A stretch of 64,000 nucleotides of DNA from Kiritimatiellia bacterium. Its GTDB lineage: Bacteria > Verrucomicrobiota > Kiritimatiellia > UBA8416 > JADHWI01. The translations under genes were made by a program, and so were the position numbers. The notes under the pieces were generated by a model, which saw only the letters and a program-made list of their open reading frames with translations, did not search any database and was not told where the DNA came from. Location: positions 1 to 64,000 of the forward strand of contig JASLPY010000003.1 in the NCBI GenBank assembly GCA_030744755.1, written 5' to 3'. Positions 25,446 to 35,402 of this stretch are shown here, in pieces (the first letter of the stretch is position 1; every line of letters starts with the position of its first letter).

Positions 25446-26786
25446 TTACTTTCGCGACCTGAGCTTGCCCTTCTTAAGGAAGCCATCGTAGTGACGCATC
25501 AAAAGATGCGATTCCACCTGCCGCATGGTATCCAGCGCAACGCCCACAATAATCAGCAGGCTCGTTCCGCCCAAGAAAGAAGCCACGAGCCATGGGATGC
25601 GAAACTGCCTCGACAACACCATTGGAATCACAGCTATCACGGTCAAAAACACAGCGCCGACAAGCGTGATCCGAGTCATGGTTCGGTCCAGAAACTCGGC
25701 GGTCGGGCGCCCAGGCCTGATGCCAGGCACGTAGCCACCATTCCGCTTCAGGTCGTCGGCAATCTGCAACGGGTTGAACTGCGTGGCAACCCAGAAGTAG
25801 GAGAAGAAGAGGATCATCGATCCATACACGATCAGGTACAGGGGTTCACCCATGTTCAATGCCTCGCCAACTGGCCTGGTGAACTCAAAGCGCCTGAGTA
25901 TCGCGGTCGGGAACACCAGAATTGCCGATGCAAAAATGATAGGCATTACGCCGGAGTAGTTGACTCGCAGCGGCATATAGGTGTTCTGTCCGCCGTATAC
26001 CTTGCGACCAACGACCCGTTTCGTCGTATGTATGGGGATCTTACGCTGGCCCTGCGTCAGAGCAATCGTACCGGCTGTAACCAGGAAGATCATTATTACG
26101 AGGCCTACTCCGTGGAAAATCGAGAACTGGGCAACGCCATCCACCTTGCGGAACATGTTCAGCGATGCATAAACCGCGCTGGGCAGGCGACTGATGATGT
26201 TAACCATGATGACCATCGAGATACCGTTACCGATGCCCCGCTCCGTCATCTGTTCACCAAGCCACATGAGAAGCATTGTTCCGGTAGTCAGGGAGATTAC
26301 CGTCATTATCCGGAACCACCAGCCCGGGTTTATCACGATCTGTGCATCGATTCCGAGAATCGCAGGGTTCTCCATGTTCTTTGCAAAGATCATTCCCTGG
26401 ATGAGACAGATCATCAGGGTGAAGTACCTCGTGTACTGCATCAGCTTCTGCCGGCCGCTTTCGCCTTCACGCGCCAGTCGTTCCAGCGCGGGAACAACAG
26501 CGGTCATGAGCTGAAAGATAATTGAAGCGCTGATGTAAGGCATTATACCAAGCGCACCCACCGCACAGTTGCGGAGTGCACCGCCGCTGAACAAGTCGAC
26601 CCAGCTCAGGAACCCGCCCTGGGTCTGATTCTCGATCTCGGATATCACTCTCTGCAACTCCGCGGCATCGACGCCGGGCGTCGGTACGCTTGCAACGAGC
26701 CTGCAGATAAATATCAGGCCAAGGGTGAACAGGATACGAGACCGTAGTTCGGGAATTTTGAATGAATTTGAGAATGCAGAGAGCAT
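25446..26786 (-). CDS. secY: Protein translocase subunit SecY
   Basis: SecY is the channel of the Sec translocase in the inner membrane. Ten hydrophobic segments can be followed, with the plug/TM2 region (GGALRNCAVGALGIMPYISA), the TM7-8 area and the cytosolic loop PIHTTKRVVGRK. The ATG at 26786 (MLSAFSNSF) shares its A with the rplO stop (TAATG); a start seven codons upstream would run inside rplO. Length is 446, normal. It will export the signal-peptide proteins of region 1 before any type II secretion step. Confidence 0.96.
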   Translation of the reverse strand: MLSAFSNSFKIPELRSRILFTLGLIFICRLVASVPTPGVDAAELQRVISEIENQTQGGFLSWVDLFSGGALRNCAVGALGIMPYISASIIFQLMTAVVPALERLAREGESGRQKLMQYTRYFTLMICLIQGMIFAKNMENPAILGIDAQIVINPGWWFRIMTVISLTTGTMLLMWLGEQMTERGIGNGISMVIMVNIISRLPSAVYASLNMFRKVDGVAQFSIFHGVGLVIMIFLVTAGTIALTQGQRKIPIHTTKRVVGRKVYGGQNTYMPLRVNYSGVMPIIFASAILVFPTAILRRFEFTRPVGEALNMGEPLYLIVYGSMILFFSYFWVATQFNPLQIADDLKRNGGYVPGIRPGRPTAEFLDRTMTRITLVGAVFLTVIAVIPMVLSRQFRIPWLVASFLGGTSLLIIVGVALDTMRQVESHLLMRHYDGFLKKGKLRSRK

Positions 26787-27232
26787 TAGGCTGTTGTAAC
26801 CTCGCAAGTACCACCAGCTGCTTCAATCTTCGTCTTGGCCGTCTCGCTGTAAGCCTGAACCTTAACGGACAGCTTCTTCGTAAGTTCGCCCTGTCCAAGT
26901 ATCTTGACACCCGTTTTGACACTTTTTGCCAGTCCGTTCTTCAGCAACAGGGCCCGCGTGATCTCGGTGCCCTCGTCAAAGCAATCGAGAACGCCTACGT
27001 TGACAGGGGTATACTCTTTACGAGTGGGATTGTTAAATCCTCTCTTGGGAACCCGGCGTACGAGACGCATCTGACCGCCTTCGAATCCCGGCTTCTTCTT
27101 GTTGCCTTTTCGGGCCATCTGCCCCTTGTGTCCCTTGCCGCAGGTCTTCCCTGTGCCGGAGCCCATACCCCTGCCCAGGCGTTTGCGGGGCTTACGAGCG
27201 CCGCTTGTATTTGTCAGTGAATGCAGATTCAT
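26786..27232 (-). CDS. rplO: 50S ribosomal protein uL15
   Basis: A large-subunit assembly protein of 148 residues. MNLHSLTNTSGARKPRKRLG followed by GSGTGKTCGKGHKGQMAR is the family N-terminus, and FEGGQMRLVRRVPKRGFNN is diagnostic. The ATG at 27232 has agaggg upstream, and a longer in-frame start is not supported. Only 57 nt separate it from rpsE, so the usual rpmD (L30) gene is missing here. Confidence 0.95.
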   Translation of the reverse strand: MNLHSLTNTSGARKPRKRLGRGMGSGTGKTCGKGHKGQMARKGNKKKPGFEGGQMRLVRRVPKRGFNNPTRKEYTPVNVGVLDCFDEGTEITRALLLKNGLAKSVKTGVKILGQGELTKKLSVKVQAYSETAKTKIEAAGGTCEVTTA

Positions 27233-27289
27233 TACTGGAACCCTCTGAATACTCCCCCGCCGGGCCTCCAAACAGCCCGGGGGAAATCT

Positions 27290-27784
27290 TTAAACCCCCA
27301 CGCCCCTCATAGCCGCGACTTCGTCGCGAGACCGCAGTTGCTCTAATGCATTGAATGTCGCCTTAACCACGTTGAGCTGATTGCTGCTTCCCAGCGATTT
27401 CGCAAGCACGTCGCGAAGCCCAACCGCCTCGAGAACCGCACGTACTGCGCCGCCGGCAATCACACCCGTTCCTTCGGACGCCGGACGCAGTAACACGCGG
27501 GCGCCGCCGAAAATTCCTATGACTTTATGTGGAATGGTACGATTTCTCATCGTAACCGGTCGAAGGTCTTTCCGGGCCAGTTCCCCGCCCTTACGGATGG
27601 CATCAGCCACCTCGTTGGCCTTTCCAAAGCCGAACCCGACTTTACCTTCATGATCGCCGACAACAACGACGGCGCTGAAGCTGAACCTGCGTCCGCCCTT
27701 GACTACTTTCGAACACCTGTTCACAAAGACAACGCGTTCTTCGAGGTCCGCCTGAGTGTTAGCAGTTCTATCCTGCTGTTTCAC
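27290..27784 (-). CDS. rpsE: 30S ribosomal protein uS5
   Basis: uS5 lines the mRNA entry and affects decoding fidelity. Motifs are [33 protein letters not shown] and [11 protein letters not shown]. Length is 164. The start is a GTG overlapping the rplR stop (GTGA), with a very strong ribosome site, aaaggaggagaa, which settles the start. It lies between rplR and rplO. Confidence 0.96.
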   Translation of the reverse strand: MKQQDRTANTQADLEERVVFVNRCSKVVKGGRRFSFSAVVVVGDHEGKVGFGFGKANEVADAIRKGGELARKDLRPVTMRNRTIPHKVIGIFGGARVLLRPASEGTGVIAGGAVRAVLEAVGLRDVLAKSLGSSNQLNVVKATFNALEQLRSRDEVAAMRGVGV

Positions 27785-28146
27785 TTCTCCTCCTTTGCCG
27801 ATATCGACAGGCCCGCTTCCAGGGCAGCCTCCACCAGTGCCTTAACACGTCCTTGGTACTTGGATCCACCTCGATCCACGACCACGCGGCTGATACCCTT
27901 CTCAAGGGCCTCCTTGGCACATTCCTTGCCAAGGGCTCCCGCAGTTTCGACGCTTTTCTTTCGGTCCGTTCCCAATGTAGACGCCGACACCAGCGTATGC
28001 GCCTTGTCGTCGTCAATGAATTGTACAGACAGATGCCTGTCCGAAACAGTTACGCACATGCGTGGCCGTTCCGCAGTTCCGGAAATCTTCCTGCGAATCC
28101 TCCGGTGCCTCTGTGTGCGCATTTGTTTTCTACTCTTAAGTTTCAT
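27781..28146 (-). CDS. rplR: 50S ribosomal protein uL18
   Basis: uL18 binds 5S rRNA in the central protuberance. [20 protein letters not shown] at the N-terminus and [20 protein letters not shown] near the C-terminus are diagnostic. Length is 121, normal. The end overlaps the rpsE start by 4 nt. Confidence 0.95.
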   Translation of the reverse strand: MKLKSRKQMRTQRHRRIRRKISGTAERPRMCVTVSDRHLSVQFIDDDKAHTLVSASTLGTDRKKSVETAGALGKECAKEALEKGISRVVVDRGGSKYQGRVKALVEAALEAGLSISAKEEK

Positions 28147-28167
28147 AGCAATCGCAATCCTCCGGCA

Positions 28168-28704
28168 TCAGGCAACAGTCTTGCCGACCTTGCGGCGGAC
28201 CTGTTCACCAACGTACCTAATTCCCTTGCCCTTGTATGGCTCCGCCGGACGGAAACTCCTGATTCTCGCCGCGACATTCCCAACCTTCTGTTTGTCCGTG
28301 CCGCTTACGAGTATCCTGATTCCGCCTTCGGCCGAAACAGAGACACCGTCCGGCACCATGTATATGACGGGCGATGACAGTCCGACAGTAAGAGTGAGCT
28401 TCTGGCCCTGTGCTTCCGCCTTGAATCCCACTCCCTGGACTTCCAGCTCCTTCTTGAAGCCCTCGTTCACGCCCATTACCATGTTCGCAACCAGGCTTCG
28501 TATCAGCCCGTGAAGACTCTTGCTTTCGCGCGTATCGTCCTTGCGCGAGACGTTCACCTGGTTATCCGACACTTCCAACGCGATGCCTTCTGGAAGCTCC
28601 AGGGCAAGCTCTCCCTTCGGCCCCTTAACGGAAACCGACGAGCCACTTACACTTGGAGTGACTCCGGAAGGAATATCGATCGGTTTCTGACCTATCCTAG
28701 ACAT
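28168..28704 (-). CDS. rplF: 50S ribosomal protein uL6
   Basis: A 178-residue protein near the factor-binding site. MSRIGQKPIDIPSGV, GPKGEL and, near the end, SFRPAEPYKGKGIRYVGE are diagnostic. It sits between rpsH and rplR in standard spc order. Confidence 0.96.
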   Translation of the reverse strand: MSRIGQKPIDIPSGVTPSVSGSSVSVKGPKGELALELPEGIALEVSDNQVNVSRKDDTRESKSLHGLIRSLVANMVMGVNEGFKKELEVQGVGFKAEAQGQKLTLTVGLSSPVIYMVPDGVSVSAEGGIRILVSGTDKQKVGNVAARIRSFRPAEPYKGKGIRYVGEQVRRKVGKTVA

Positions 28705-28719
28705 TTGGTTCCCTCACAC

Positions 28720-29115
28720 TCACCATATCGAACAGAGGACTTCGCCGCCCACGTTCTGTGACTTTGCTTCTCTGCCTGTCATAATCCCGGAAGACGTACT
28801 GAGAATCGCCGTTCCCAGCCCACCGAGGATACGCGGGATCTCGCTTGAAGAGGTATGCACCCTCAGCCCCGGTTTACTCTCACGCTTGATGCCCGTGATA
28901 ACAGGCTCATGCTCCAGAGTATAACGCAGGTAGACCCTCAGCGTCTTCTTCAGTCCGCCTTCTACTACATAATCAGTGATGTAGCCCTCTTTCTTGAGGA
29001 CCCTGGCGATCTCGCCCTTCAACTTGGAATACGGAACGTCCACCAGCTCGAGAGCAACCCTCTGAGCGTTACGTATGGACGTCAGCATGTCCGCAATTGG
29101 ATCGGATAAACTCAT
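28720..29115 (-). CDS. rpsH: 30S ribosomal protein uS8
   Basis: uS8 binds 16S rRNA helix 21, and in E. coli it represses the spc operon. SDPIADMLTSIRNAQRV at the start and STSSGIMTGREAKSQNVGGE at the end are diagnostic. Length is 131. It lies 12 nt after rpsN. Confidence 0.96.
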   Translation of the reverse strand: MSLSDPIADMLTSIRNAQRVALELVDVPYSKLKGEIARVLKKEGYITDYVVEGGLKKTLRVYLRYTLEHEPVITGIKRESKPGLRVHTSSSEIPRILGGLGTAILSTSSGIMTGREAKSQNVGGEVLCSIW

Positions 29116-29127
29116 ACTAACTCCCGC

Positions 29128-29313
29128 CTACCAGCTTGCCTTTACAACGCCCGGAATCTGGCCCGCCGAGGCCAATTCCCGGAAACATATCCGGCACACC
29201 TGGAACTTTCGTATAAACGCTCTAGGCCTGCCGCAGCGTCTGCAACGCGTGTACTTACGCACCTTGAACTTAGGCTCTCTTGCAGCCTTGGCTATCAATG
29301 CCTTCTTAGCCAA
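29128..29313 (-). CDS. rpsN: 30S ribosomal protein uS14, zinc-binding short type
   Basis: A 61-residue uS14 with the zinc site CRRCGRP...CRICFREL, the short type Z form. [10 protein letters not shown] and [11 protein letters not shown] are typical ends. It lies between rplE and rpsH as usual. A longer zinc-free paralog, if any, is outside the window. Confidence 0.95.
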   Translation of the reverse strand: MAKKALIAKAAREPKFKVRKYTRCRRCGRPRAFIRKFQVCRICFRELASAGQIPGVVKASW

Positions 29314-29388
29314 TTTCTATTCCTCCGCTTCTGCCTGTACCCTTTTAAGAGCCAAGCCTCAGGATAGGGGCCCGCCCATACAACATCG

Positions 29389-29925
29389 CTATTTCTTGGC
29401 AAACGGCATACCCAGAAGTTCCAGCATCTGCCGTGCTTCCTCGTCATGCCGTGCCGTTGTCACTATCGTAACGTCCATTCCCTGGGTCGCCGCCACATCG
29501 TTAGGATCGATTTCCGAGAAGATCGACTGCTCACGAATGCCCAGCGTGTAGTTCCCGCGGCCATCGAACGAACGCTGCGAGACACCCCGAAAGTCGCGAA
29601 TCCGCGGAAGCGCCACGTTAATCAGGCGATCCAGAAACTCGTACATCTTGTTGCCGCGCAGTGTCACCTTGGCGCCTACTGTCATTCCCTCGCGAAGCTT
29701 GAAGTTCGATATGCTCTTCTTGGCCTTCGTAATCGCGGGCTTCTGCCCGGTTATACTCGCCAGCTCTCCACAAAGGGCTTCCAGGTTGTCACGGTTTGAG
29801 TTGCCAACGCCCATGTTGACAGTAACCTTAGCGCAACGCGGAATCTGCATCACGTTAGACAACCCCAGTGACTCTTTGAGCTTGGGGATAACCTCTTCTT
29901 TGTATTTTTCCTTCAGCGTACTCAT
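29389..29925 (-). CDS. rplE: 50S ribosomal protein uL5
   Basis: uL5 binds 5S rRNA in the central protuberance. [47 protein letters not shown] and [18 protein letters not shown] are diagnostic. The ATG at 29925 has gagg 5 nt upstream; an in-frame start further up would overlap rplX. Length is 178, normal. Confidence 0.95.
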   Translation of the reverse strand: MSTLKEKYKEEVIPKLKESLGLSNVMQIPRCAKVTVNMGVGNSNRDNLEALCGELASITGQKPAITKAKKSISNFKLREGMTVGAKVTLRGNKMYEFLDRLINVALPRIRDFRGVSQRSFDGRGNYTLGIREQSIFSEIDPNDVAATQGMDVTIVTTARHDEEARQMLELLGMPFAKK

Positions 29926-29932
29926 CCTTACC

Positions 29933-30253
29933 TCAACCATCAAATGCGTGTCCGCAGATCTTGCACTTCCTGACCTTCTTCCCTTCATCCCGGTCGCAAC
30001 GAATCTTAACGCCCTTCTTGCAGTGAGGGCAGTAGGGCATCAGGTTCGACAGGTGGAGAGACGCCTCTTTCTCGGCAATACCGCCCTGCGGATTGTCCTG
30101 GGTCTTTCTCAAGGTTTTCTTAACGAGGTTCAGGCCTTCAATGAGTGCCCTGTTCTTGTCAGGCAGAACCTGGATAACCTTGCCCGTTTTCCCGACGTCC
30201 GCGCCGCGTATCGCAACGACTGTATCGTCTTTCTTTATCCTTACAACGCTCAC
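29933..30253 (-). CDS. rplX: 50S ribosomal protein uL24 with a zinc-ribbon-like end
   Basis: uL24 is an early assembly protein with a KOW motif ([20 protein letters not shown]). The GTG at 30253 ([10 protein letters not shown]) is chosen because aaaggga lies at a proper distance; a TTG two codons upstream is too close to it. Four Cys near the C-terminus ([15 protein letters not shown]) form a likely zinc ribbon, a variant seen in many bacteria but not in E. coli. Length is 106. Confidence 0.93.
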   Translation of the reverse strand: MSVVRIKKDDTVVAIRGADVGKTGKVIQVLPDKNRALIEGLNLVKKTLRKTQDNPQGGIAEKEASLHLSNLMPYCPHCKKGVKIRCDRDEGKKVRKCKICGHAFDG

Positions 30254-30317
30254 TCCCAATCCCTTTCTAAGTCGCTGACGTGTGGCCGGCCGCCATACGG
30301 TGGCCGTGGCACAGGGT

Positions 30318-30683
30318 CTACAGCACCTCCGGCGCGAGCGAAACTATCTTCATGTAGTTCTTCTCTCGCAGTTCACGCGCTACGGGTCCGAAAATACGAG
30401 ATCCCATCGGGTTTCCTGTGGCGTCGATCAGAACAGCCGCGTTGTTGTCGAAACGCAGGTAAGATCCGTCCTGCCGTCCGACCGGATGCTTCGTTCTGAC
30501 TACTACCGCCGTGCACACCTGTCCCTTTTTTACCAACCCGTGGGGCTGGGCTTCCTTGATAGACACCTTGATAATGTCTCCGATGTAAGCGTACTTCTTG
30601 CGCTGCCCCAGTACCCGGAAGCACTTAACACGCTTGGCGCCGCTGTTATCGGCGACTACAAGAACTGTTTCTTCTGCAATCAT
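30318..30683 (-). CDS. rplN: 50S ribosomal protein uL14
   Basis: uL14 contacts the small subunit at an intersubunit bridge. [30 protein letters not shown] and [12 protein letters not shown] are diagnostic. The ATG at 30683 overlaps the rpsQ stop (ATGA) and gives 121 residues, the normal length; a longer reading frame upstream overlaps rpsQ and is not supported. Confidence 0.95.
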   Translation of the reverse strand: MIAEETVLVVADNSGAKRVKCFRVLGQRKKYAYIGDIIKVSIKEAQPHGLVKKGQVCTAVVVRTKHPVGRQDGSYLRFDNNAAVLIDATGNPMGSRIFGPVARELREKNYMKIVSLAPEVL

Positions 30684-30976
30684 TCCGCAGCCGCTCCCTT
30701 TTCTGCCCCACTTGTTGACAGGACCTCGAGCAGACGCCATCGCTTCAGACGGCTAACCGGACGCGTCTCGACGATGCTCACGTGGTCACCTATGCGGGCC
30801 ACGTTCTTCTCGTCGTGGACGTGGAACTTCTTCACCTTCTTGATGGTTTTCCTGTAAAGAGGATGCTGCACCCGGCGTTCCACCAGAACAACAATACTCT
30901 TGTCACCACTCTTCGTGGCAACGCGTCCCTGGCGGCGCTTGCGGACGCCGCGTGTAGCGGTAGTCTGATCAGCCAT
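30680..30976 (-). CDS. rpsQ: 30S ribosomal protein uS17
   Basis: A primary 16S rRNA binder of 98 residues. [39 protein letters not shown] and [20 protein letters not shown] are diagnostic. It overlaps rpmC by 8 nt and rplN by 4 nt. The C-terminal tail ([10 protein letters not shown]) is somewhat longer than usual. Confidence 0.95.
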   Translation of the reverse strand: MADQTTATRGVRKRRQGRVATKSGDKSIVVLVERRVQHPLYRKTIKKVKKFHVHDEKNVARIGDHVSIVETRPVSRLKRWRLLEVLSTSGAEKGAAAE

Positions 30977-31175
30977 TTCCTTCTGCCTTCCGTTCTCTCA
31001 TGAGAGTCTTTATGCGGGCAATGTCCCTTCGCAGTGTTCGACGCTTGAGCGGCTGCTCGGACGCTTCGCTGGTAGTTTTCCTGACCTTAAGATCGAAGAG
31101 GGTCTTACTCGTCTCCCTCATGACCTGGGCGAGTTCCTCATCCGTCTGTTCACGTAGGCTTCTTGCCTTCATCAT
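30969..31175 (-). CDS. rpmC: 50S ribosomal protein uL29
   Basis: A 68-residue helical hairpin protein at the tunnel exit. MMKARSLREQTDEELAQVM and RRDIARIKTLMRER are diagnostic. The ATG at 31175 follows ggag with 6 nt spacing. Although the frame is open further upstream, that part overlaps rplP and lacks family similarity. Confidence 0.93.
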   Translation of the reverse strand: MMKARSLREQTDEELAQVMRETSKTLFDLKVRKTTSEASEQPLKRRTLRRDIARIKTLMRERKAEGNG

Positions 31176-31197
31176 CCAATTCTCCACTGCGGAGGGT

Positions 31198-31614
31198 CTA
31201 GTTATCGTGCCTTGTAACGAGCCTTGTCCTGAGACCCAGCTTCGCATCAGCAAGGCGCAGGCATTCACGTGCCGTGTGCTCCGGCACCCCCGCCACCTCA
31301 AACAACATCATGCCGGGCCGGACAACCGCAACCCAGTATTCCGGGTTCCCCTTGCCCTTCCCCATCCTGACTTCCACGGGCTTCTGCGTCACCGGCTTGT
31401 CAGGGAAGATGCGGATCCAAAGCTTACCCTTACGTTTCATGTGCCTGTTGATGGCCACACGACATGCTTCGATCTGCGTGCTCTTCACCCAGCCGCGACC
31501 AAGTGACTTCAATCCGTATTCACCAAAGGACAGCTTTACTCCAACGCTGGGGGTTCCTTTGCGGTTTCCACGCTGCACCTTGCGGTGCTTCACCCTTTTA
31601 GGCATAAGTGGCAT
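31198..31614 (-). CDS. rplP: 50S ribosomal protein uL16
   Basis: uL16 contacts the A-site tRNA elbow region. [40 protein letters not shown] and [16 protein letters not shown] are diagnostic. Two in-frame ATGs lie three codons apart (31614 and 31605); the first is reported. It overlaps the end of rpsC by 17 nt. Confidence 0.95.
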   Translation of the reverse strand: MPLMPKRVKHRKVQRGNRKGTPSVGVKLSFGEYGLKSLGRGWVKSTQIEACRVAINRHMKRKGKLWIRIFPDKPVTQKPVEVRMGKGKGNPEYWVAVVRPGMMLFEVAGVPEHTARECLRLADAKLGLRTRLVTRHDN

Positions 31615-32269
31615 GCGTCTTCTTCCCCTTTCCCTTCGCCTCGGGCTTTTCGTCCTTGGTGCAAATCCAGCATTTAATTCCTATGAGACCCGCAGCCGTA
31701 GATGCCTCGGCAAAACCGTAATCGACGTTTGCGCGCAATGTGTGCAGAGGCGTCTTGCCTTCCTTATACCACTCGATCCGCGCCAGCTCTGCACCGCCCA
31801 GGCGGCCGCAAGCCCTCAGCTTGATACCCTCAACACCCATGTCCATGGACGTCTTGATAGCGCGCTTCATGGCCCGTCTGAAAGACACCCTGCGCGATAG
31901 CTGAACGGCGACATTCTCTGCCACCAGCTGCGCGTTTGTATCGGGATTACGGATCTCGTGAATCTCGATGTAAACTTCTTTGTCCGTCATCTTCGCGATC
32001 TCGGCACGTATCGACTCAATATCCTGGCCTTTACGGCCAATCACAATACCAGGGCGAGCCGTATGGATATTGACCCTAACGCGGTTCGCGTAGCGTTCGA
32101 TGATCACCTTGGGAACCGCCGCATGCTCCAGGCGCTTCTTCACAAGATCACGAATTGCCAGGTCTTCGATGAGCAGATTGCCGAATTCTTTGTTGCGGCT
32201 GAACCAGCGAGACCGCCAATCCTTGTCAACGGCGACTCTCAGTCCAATTGGATTTACCTTCTGTCCCAA
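31598..32269 (-). CDS. rpsC: 30S ribosomal protein uS3
   Basis: uS3 forms part of the mRNA entry channel. The N-terminus [20 protein letters not shown], the KH segment [15 protein letters not shown] and the C-terminal half with [13 protein letters not shown] are diagnostic. Translation starts at a TTG, supported by ggaaggag 7 nt upstream. Length is 223, with a Lys-rich tail. Confidence 0.95.
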   Translation of the reverse strand: MGQKVNPIGLRVAVDKDWRSRWFSRNKEFGNLLIEDLAIRDLVKKRLEHAAVPKVIIERYANRVRVNIHTARPGIVIGRKGQDIESIRAEIAKMTDKEVYIEIHEIRNPDTNAQLVAENVAVQLSRRVSFRRAMKRAIKTSMDMGVEGIKLRACGRLGGAELARIEWYKEGKTPLHTLRANVDYGFAEASTAAGLIGIKCWICTKDEKPEAKGKGKKTHATYA

Positions 32270-32319
32270 CGTTCAGCTCCTTCCTTAACGGCGACAAACC
32301 TGTCACCCGGAGATCTTAC

Positions 32320-32670
32320 CTATTCAGATTCCTCTTCATTACCGTCCGTGAGAACGATCCTCACGTGGCACATCCTCTTCAGGATATGACTCACACTGCC
32401 CCTGGCACGCGGCCAGTAGCGTTTCATCCTGGGGCCTTCTTCAATGACCGCGGACTTAACGCGGAGGTCGTCCACAGACAGTTTCGCATTGTTCTCGGCA
32501 TTCGCGATCGCCGACTTCAATGTCTTACCAATCACCGCAGCAGCCTTCCTGGCGCTGAACTCTGTGATCTGAAGCGCCTCTCCAACTGTTCGGCCACTCA
32601 CTTCCCTCGCGAGATCCCGGGCCTTTGAAGGCGACAAACGCACATATCTAGTTCTTGCTTCCACATCCAT
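32320..32670 (-). CDS. rplV: 50S ribosomal protein uL22
   Basis: uL22 lines the peptide tunnel with its beta-hairpin. RYVRLSPSKARDLAREVSG, the hairpin region KSAVIEEGPRMKRYWPRARG and CHVRIVLTD are diagnostic. Length is 116. The hairpin shows no macrolide-resistance-type deletion. Confidence 0.95.
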   Translation of the reverse strand: MDVEARTRYVRLSPSKARDLAREVSGRTVGEALQITEFSARKAAAVIGKTLKSAIANAENNAKLSVDDLRVKSAVIEEGPRMKRYWPRARGSVSHILKRMCHVRIVLTDGNEEESE

Positions 32671-32686
32671 GAGGATTCTTCCCAGC

Positions 32687-32971
32687 TTACTTCAATGTCC
32701 GAGCCTTATCGGTGTGTGATCCATGACGCCTGAAAGTTCTAGTCGGCGCAAACTCACCAAGACGGTGCCCTACCATGTTCTCCGTTACAAAAATGGAGAC
32801 GTGCTGCCTGCCATTGTGAATGGCGATCGTATTGCCCACGAACTCAGGAACAATCATCGAGCGCCGTGACCATGTCTTTATCGGCCGACGGTCGCCACTG
32901 CGATTCATGCGCTCAATCTTCTTGAGCAGCTTATCCTCGACGTAAGGGCCTTTCTTAATGGAACGTGACAT
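32687..32971 (-). CDS. rpsS: 30S ribosomal protein uS19
   Basis: A head protein of the small subunit, 94 residues. [39 protein letters not shown] and [16 protein letters not shown] are diagnostic. It lies 4 nt after rplB. Confidence 0.96.
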   Translation of the reverse strand: MSRSIKKGPYVEDKLLKKIERMNRSGDRRPIKTWSRRSMIVPEFVGNTIAIHNGRQHVSIFVTENMVGHRLGEFAPTRTFRRHGSHTDKARTLK

Positions 32972-32974
32972 GGT

Positions 32975-33799
32975 CTACTTTCTCCGCTTAACGATAAACT
33001 TGCTGCTTGTCTTACGCTTGGAGCGGGTCTTTCCGCCCTTGGCCAACTTACCCCACGGTGAGACAGGATGACCGCCGCCGGAGCTGCGGCCTTCGCCGCC
33101 ACCCATCGGATGATCGACAGGGTTCATGGCCACGCCACGCACCGTCGGGCGTATGCCGCGCCATCGCTTTCTTCCTGCCTTGCCGTCACTAACAGCGCCG
33201 TGGTCACTGTTGCCCACCTGTCCGATAGTCGCCATGCACTTTACGTTGATCATCCGGATCTCGCCCGAGGGCAACTTGATGTGCGCCAGCTTGCCTTCCC
33301 GGGACATGAGCTGCGCCCAGGTTCCCGCAGAACGCACCATCTTTGCACCGCGTCCCGGTGTCAGCTCGATGTTGTGAATATACAGCCCCAGGGGAATCTT
33401 CTCCAGCGGCAGGGCGTTGCCGGGAACAGGCTCCGCATCCGGTCCGGAGTTGAGCTCCGTGCCGGTCTTGATGCCGTTGGGCGCCAGGATATAGCGCTTC
33501 TCACCGTCAACGTAGTTCAACAGTGCAATGTTGGCCGAACGGTTGGGATCATACTCGATACTGGCAACTTTCGCCGGGATCCCGTACTTGTCTCGCCTGA
33601 AATCTATCACCCGGTACTTGCGCTTGTGCCCGCCACCACGATGACGAACCGTTATTCGCCCCGCGGAGTTTCTGCCACCGGTGCTCTTAACCGGCTGAAC
33701 CAGGGACTTCTCAGGCTTCGTCCGTGTAATCTCTTCAAATGTCGACACGGTGGCGAAGCGCCTGCTCGGTGTCGTTGGTTTGTACTTTTTCAAAGCCAT
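32975..33799 (-). CDS. rplB: 50S ribosomal protein uL2
   Basis: uL2 supports the peptidyl-transferase centre and subunit joining. [20 protein letters not shown], the long central beta domain and the conserved [19 protein letters not shown] loop with its essential His are present. Length is 274, normal. Confidence 0.97.
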   Translation of the reverse strand: MALKKYKPTTPSRRFATVSTFEEITRTKPEKSLVQPVKSTGGRNSAGRITVRHRGGGHKRKYRVIDFRRDKYGIPAKVASIEYDPNRSANIALLNYVDGEKRYILAPNGIKTGTELNSGPDAEPVPGNALPLEKIPLGLYIHNIELTPGRGAKMVRSAGTWAQLMSREGKLAHIKLPSGEIRMINVKCMATIGQVGNSDHGAVSDGKAGRKRWRGIRPTVRGVAMNPVDHPMGGGEGRSSGGGHPVSPWGKLAKGGKTRSKRKTSSKFIVKRRK

Positions 33800-33826
33800 A
33801 GCCAGAACCCTAATCTGCGGTCATTG

Positions 33827-34111
33827 TTAGACCAAATCGATCTTACTACCTTCACGAAGTGTCACTACTGCACGCTTCCAGTCTGCCCTCTTCCCGTAGC
33901 GTACTGTGCGTTCGCGCTTACGTTTGCCTTCATACTTCATCGTGTTGACCTTGGCAACCGATACGGCAAACATCTGCTCTACTGCATGCTTGATCTCTAT
34001 CTTGTTTGCGCCCGGTGCAACCTTGAAGAAGTACTTGTTGTTCAACTCCTGCTGCGCGGTGCCCTTCTCGGTCACCTGCAACTCATGAATAACTTGGCGT
34101 GGATCCTTCAT
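33827..34111 (-). CDS. rplW: 50S ribosomal protein uL23
   Basis: uL23 is the tunnel-exit docking site for trigger factor and SRP. FKVAPGANKIEIKHAVEQMF and KVNTMKYEGKRKRERTVRYG are diagnostic. Length is 94. The start overlaps the rplD stop by 4 nt. Confidence 0.95.
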   Translation of the reverse strand: MKDPRQVIHELQVTEKGTAQQELNNKYFFKVAPGANKIEIKHAVEQMFAVSVAKVNTMKYEGKRKRERTVRYGKRADWKRAVVTLREGSKIDLV

Positions 34112-34752
34112 GACGCTCCTTCCGTCGAACCGCCGAGGCGCCCCGTTATACGGTCCATGGCCGCCTTGGTTACGATGATCTGCGGATAGCGCATCAACTG
34201 GGAGACATTGACATCACTCGCCCTGGCGAGCTCGACCCGCGGGAGGTTCCTCGCCGCAAGGGCTATGTTCGGGGTAACTTCATCAACCACCAGCAGCGCG
34301 GCTCCTGGGATTTCCAGCGCCTTCATGAGGGCGGCTACCAGGCGAGTTTTGGGCTCGGCAATCTCCAGCTTTTCCAGAACCTTGATCTGTCCGGCGTCAA
34401 CCCGCTCGCTGAATGCACGGCGAAACGCAAGTTTCGCAACCTTTTTGTTGATCTTTTTGCCGTAGTCGCGGGGCTTGGGACCAAATGCAACCGCTCCACC
34501 ACGCCATATGGGAGACTGCCTGTAACCGGCGCGCGCACGGCCCGTGCCCTTCTGACGCCACGGTTTGGCACCCGTTCCGGCGACTTCACTCTTGCTCAGC
34601 GTAGATGCCGTTCCTGCCCTGTGATTGGCAGCCTGCGCCACGACAACGTCGTGAACCGCCTGCGCTCCCTTTTCGAGAGACAGAAGACCGTCGGCAACAT
34701 CCATGTCGCCCACCGACGCCCCGTCCATACTGTAAACTGTAAGTTTGCTCAT
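34108..34752 (-). CDS. rplD: 50S ribosomal protein uL4
   Basis: uL4 lines the tunnel constriction, and in E. coli it autoregulates the S10 operon. SEVAGTGAKPWRQKGTGRAR and SPIWRGGAVAFGPKPRDY are diagnostic of the tunnel loop. Length is 214. The start overlaps the rplC stop (TGATG). Confidence 0.96.
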   Translation of the reverse strand: MSKLTVYSMDGASVGDMDVADGLLSLEKGAQAVHDVVVAQAANHRAGTASTLSKSEVAGTGAKPWRQKGTGRARAGYRQSPIWRGGAVAFGPKPRDYGKKINKKVAKLAFRRAFSERVDAGQIKVLEKLEIAEPKTRLVAALMKALEIPGAALLVVDEVTPNIALAARNLPRVELARASDVNVSQLMRYPQIIVTKAAMDRITGRLGGSTEGAS

Positions 34753-35393
34753 CAGGATTTCCCTGTTTTCTTCAGCGCCTTCTTAACAAGCACTATGCCA
34801 CCCGTCGGTCCGGGAATTGCTCCATGAACGAGAACCACGTTATCGTCCGGCCGAATTCCAACCACCCGCAGGTTCTGCGTCGTGACGCGGATATTTCCCA
34901 TGTGCCCAGGCATTCTTCTGCCCTTCGCAACGCGGCCCGGATAGGCGCACTGCCCGATCGAGCCCACTCGCCTCTTGGAGTGACCACCGTGAGTCATCCT
35001 GCCGCCCGCCATGTTGTGACGCTTCACAACGCCGGCAAAGCCGCGTCCCTTGGTCGTCCCGACAACATCCACGAAGGCCACACCTTCGAAGACATCGACA
35101 ACGGAGACGGTCTCACCCGCCTTGGACTCGTCATCCTCGTCCACGGCCAACTCTTTCATGATTCTCTTTGGGGAAGACCCGGCCTTCTTGAACTTGCCCA
35201 GCTCCGGCTTCGTAACGCGCTGTTCTTTCGCGTCTTCGAAACCCAACTGGACGGCGTCGTAGCCATCGTTCGCCTTGGTCTTCCGCTGCACGATAACGCA
35301 TGGCCCGGCTTCGATGGCCGTTACGGCCACTTGACGCCCCTCGGCGTCAAAGACCTGCGTCATCCCTAGCTTTTTTCCTATCAACCCTTGCAT
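34752..35393 (-). CDS. rplC: 50S ribosomal protein uL3
   Basis: uL3 is an early assembly protein whose loop reaches the peptidyl-transferase centre. [30 protein letters not shown] and [20 protein letters not shown] are diagnostic. The ATG at 35393 is reported; a GTG three codons upstream directly follows the rpsJ stop and is also possible. Length is about 213. Confidence 0.95.
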   Translation of the reverse strand: MQGLIGKKLGMTQVFDAEGRQVAVTAIEAGPCVIVQRKTKANDGYDAVQLGFEDAKEQRVTKPELGKFKKAGSSPKRIMKELAVDEDDESKAGETVSVVDVFEGVAFVDVVGTTKGRGFAGVVKRHNMAGGRMTHGGHSKRRVGSIGQCAYPGRVAKGRRMPGHMGNIRVTTQNLRVVGIRPDDNVVLVHGAIPGPTGGIVLVKKALKKTGKS

Positions 35394-35402
35394 GACTGTC
35401 AC

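Noticed and set aside
25431-26525. Plus-strand frame of 364 codons
   Set aside because: Antisense to secY, with a His/Arg-rich composition typical of shadow frames.
27233-27289. Possible rpmD (L30) gene between rpsE and rplO
   Set aside because: Only 57 nt are available, too short for a 60-residue protein, and no L30 motif is present.
33068-34189. Plus-strand frame of 373 codons
   Set aside because: Antisense to rplB, rplW and the start of the rplD region.
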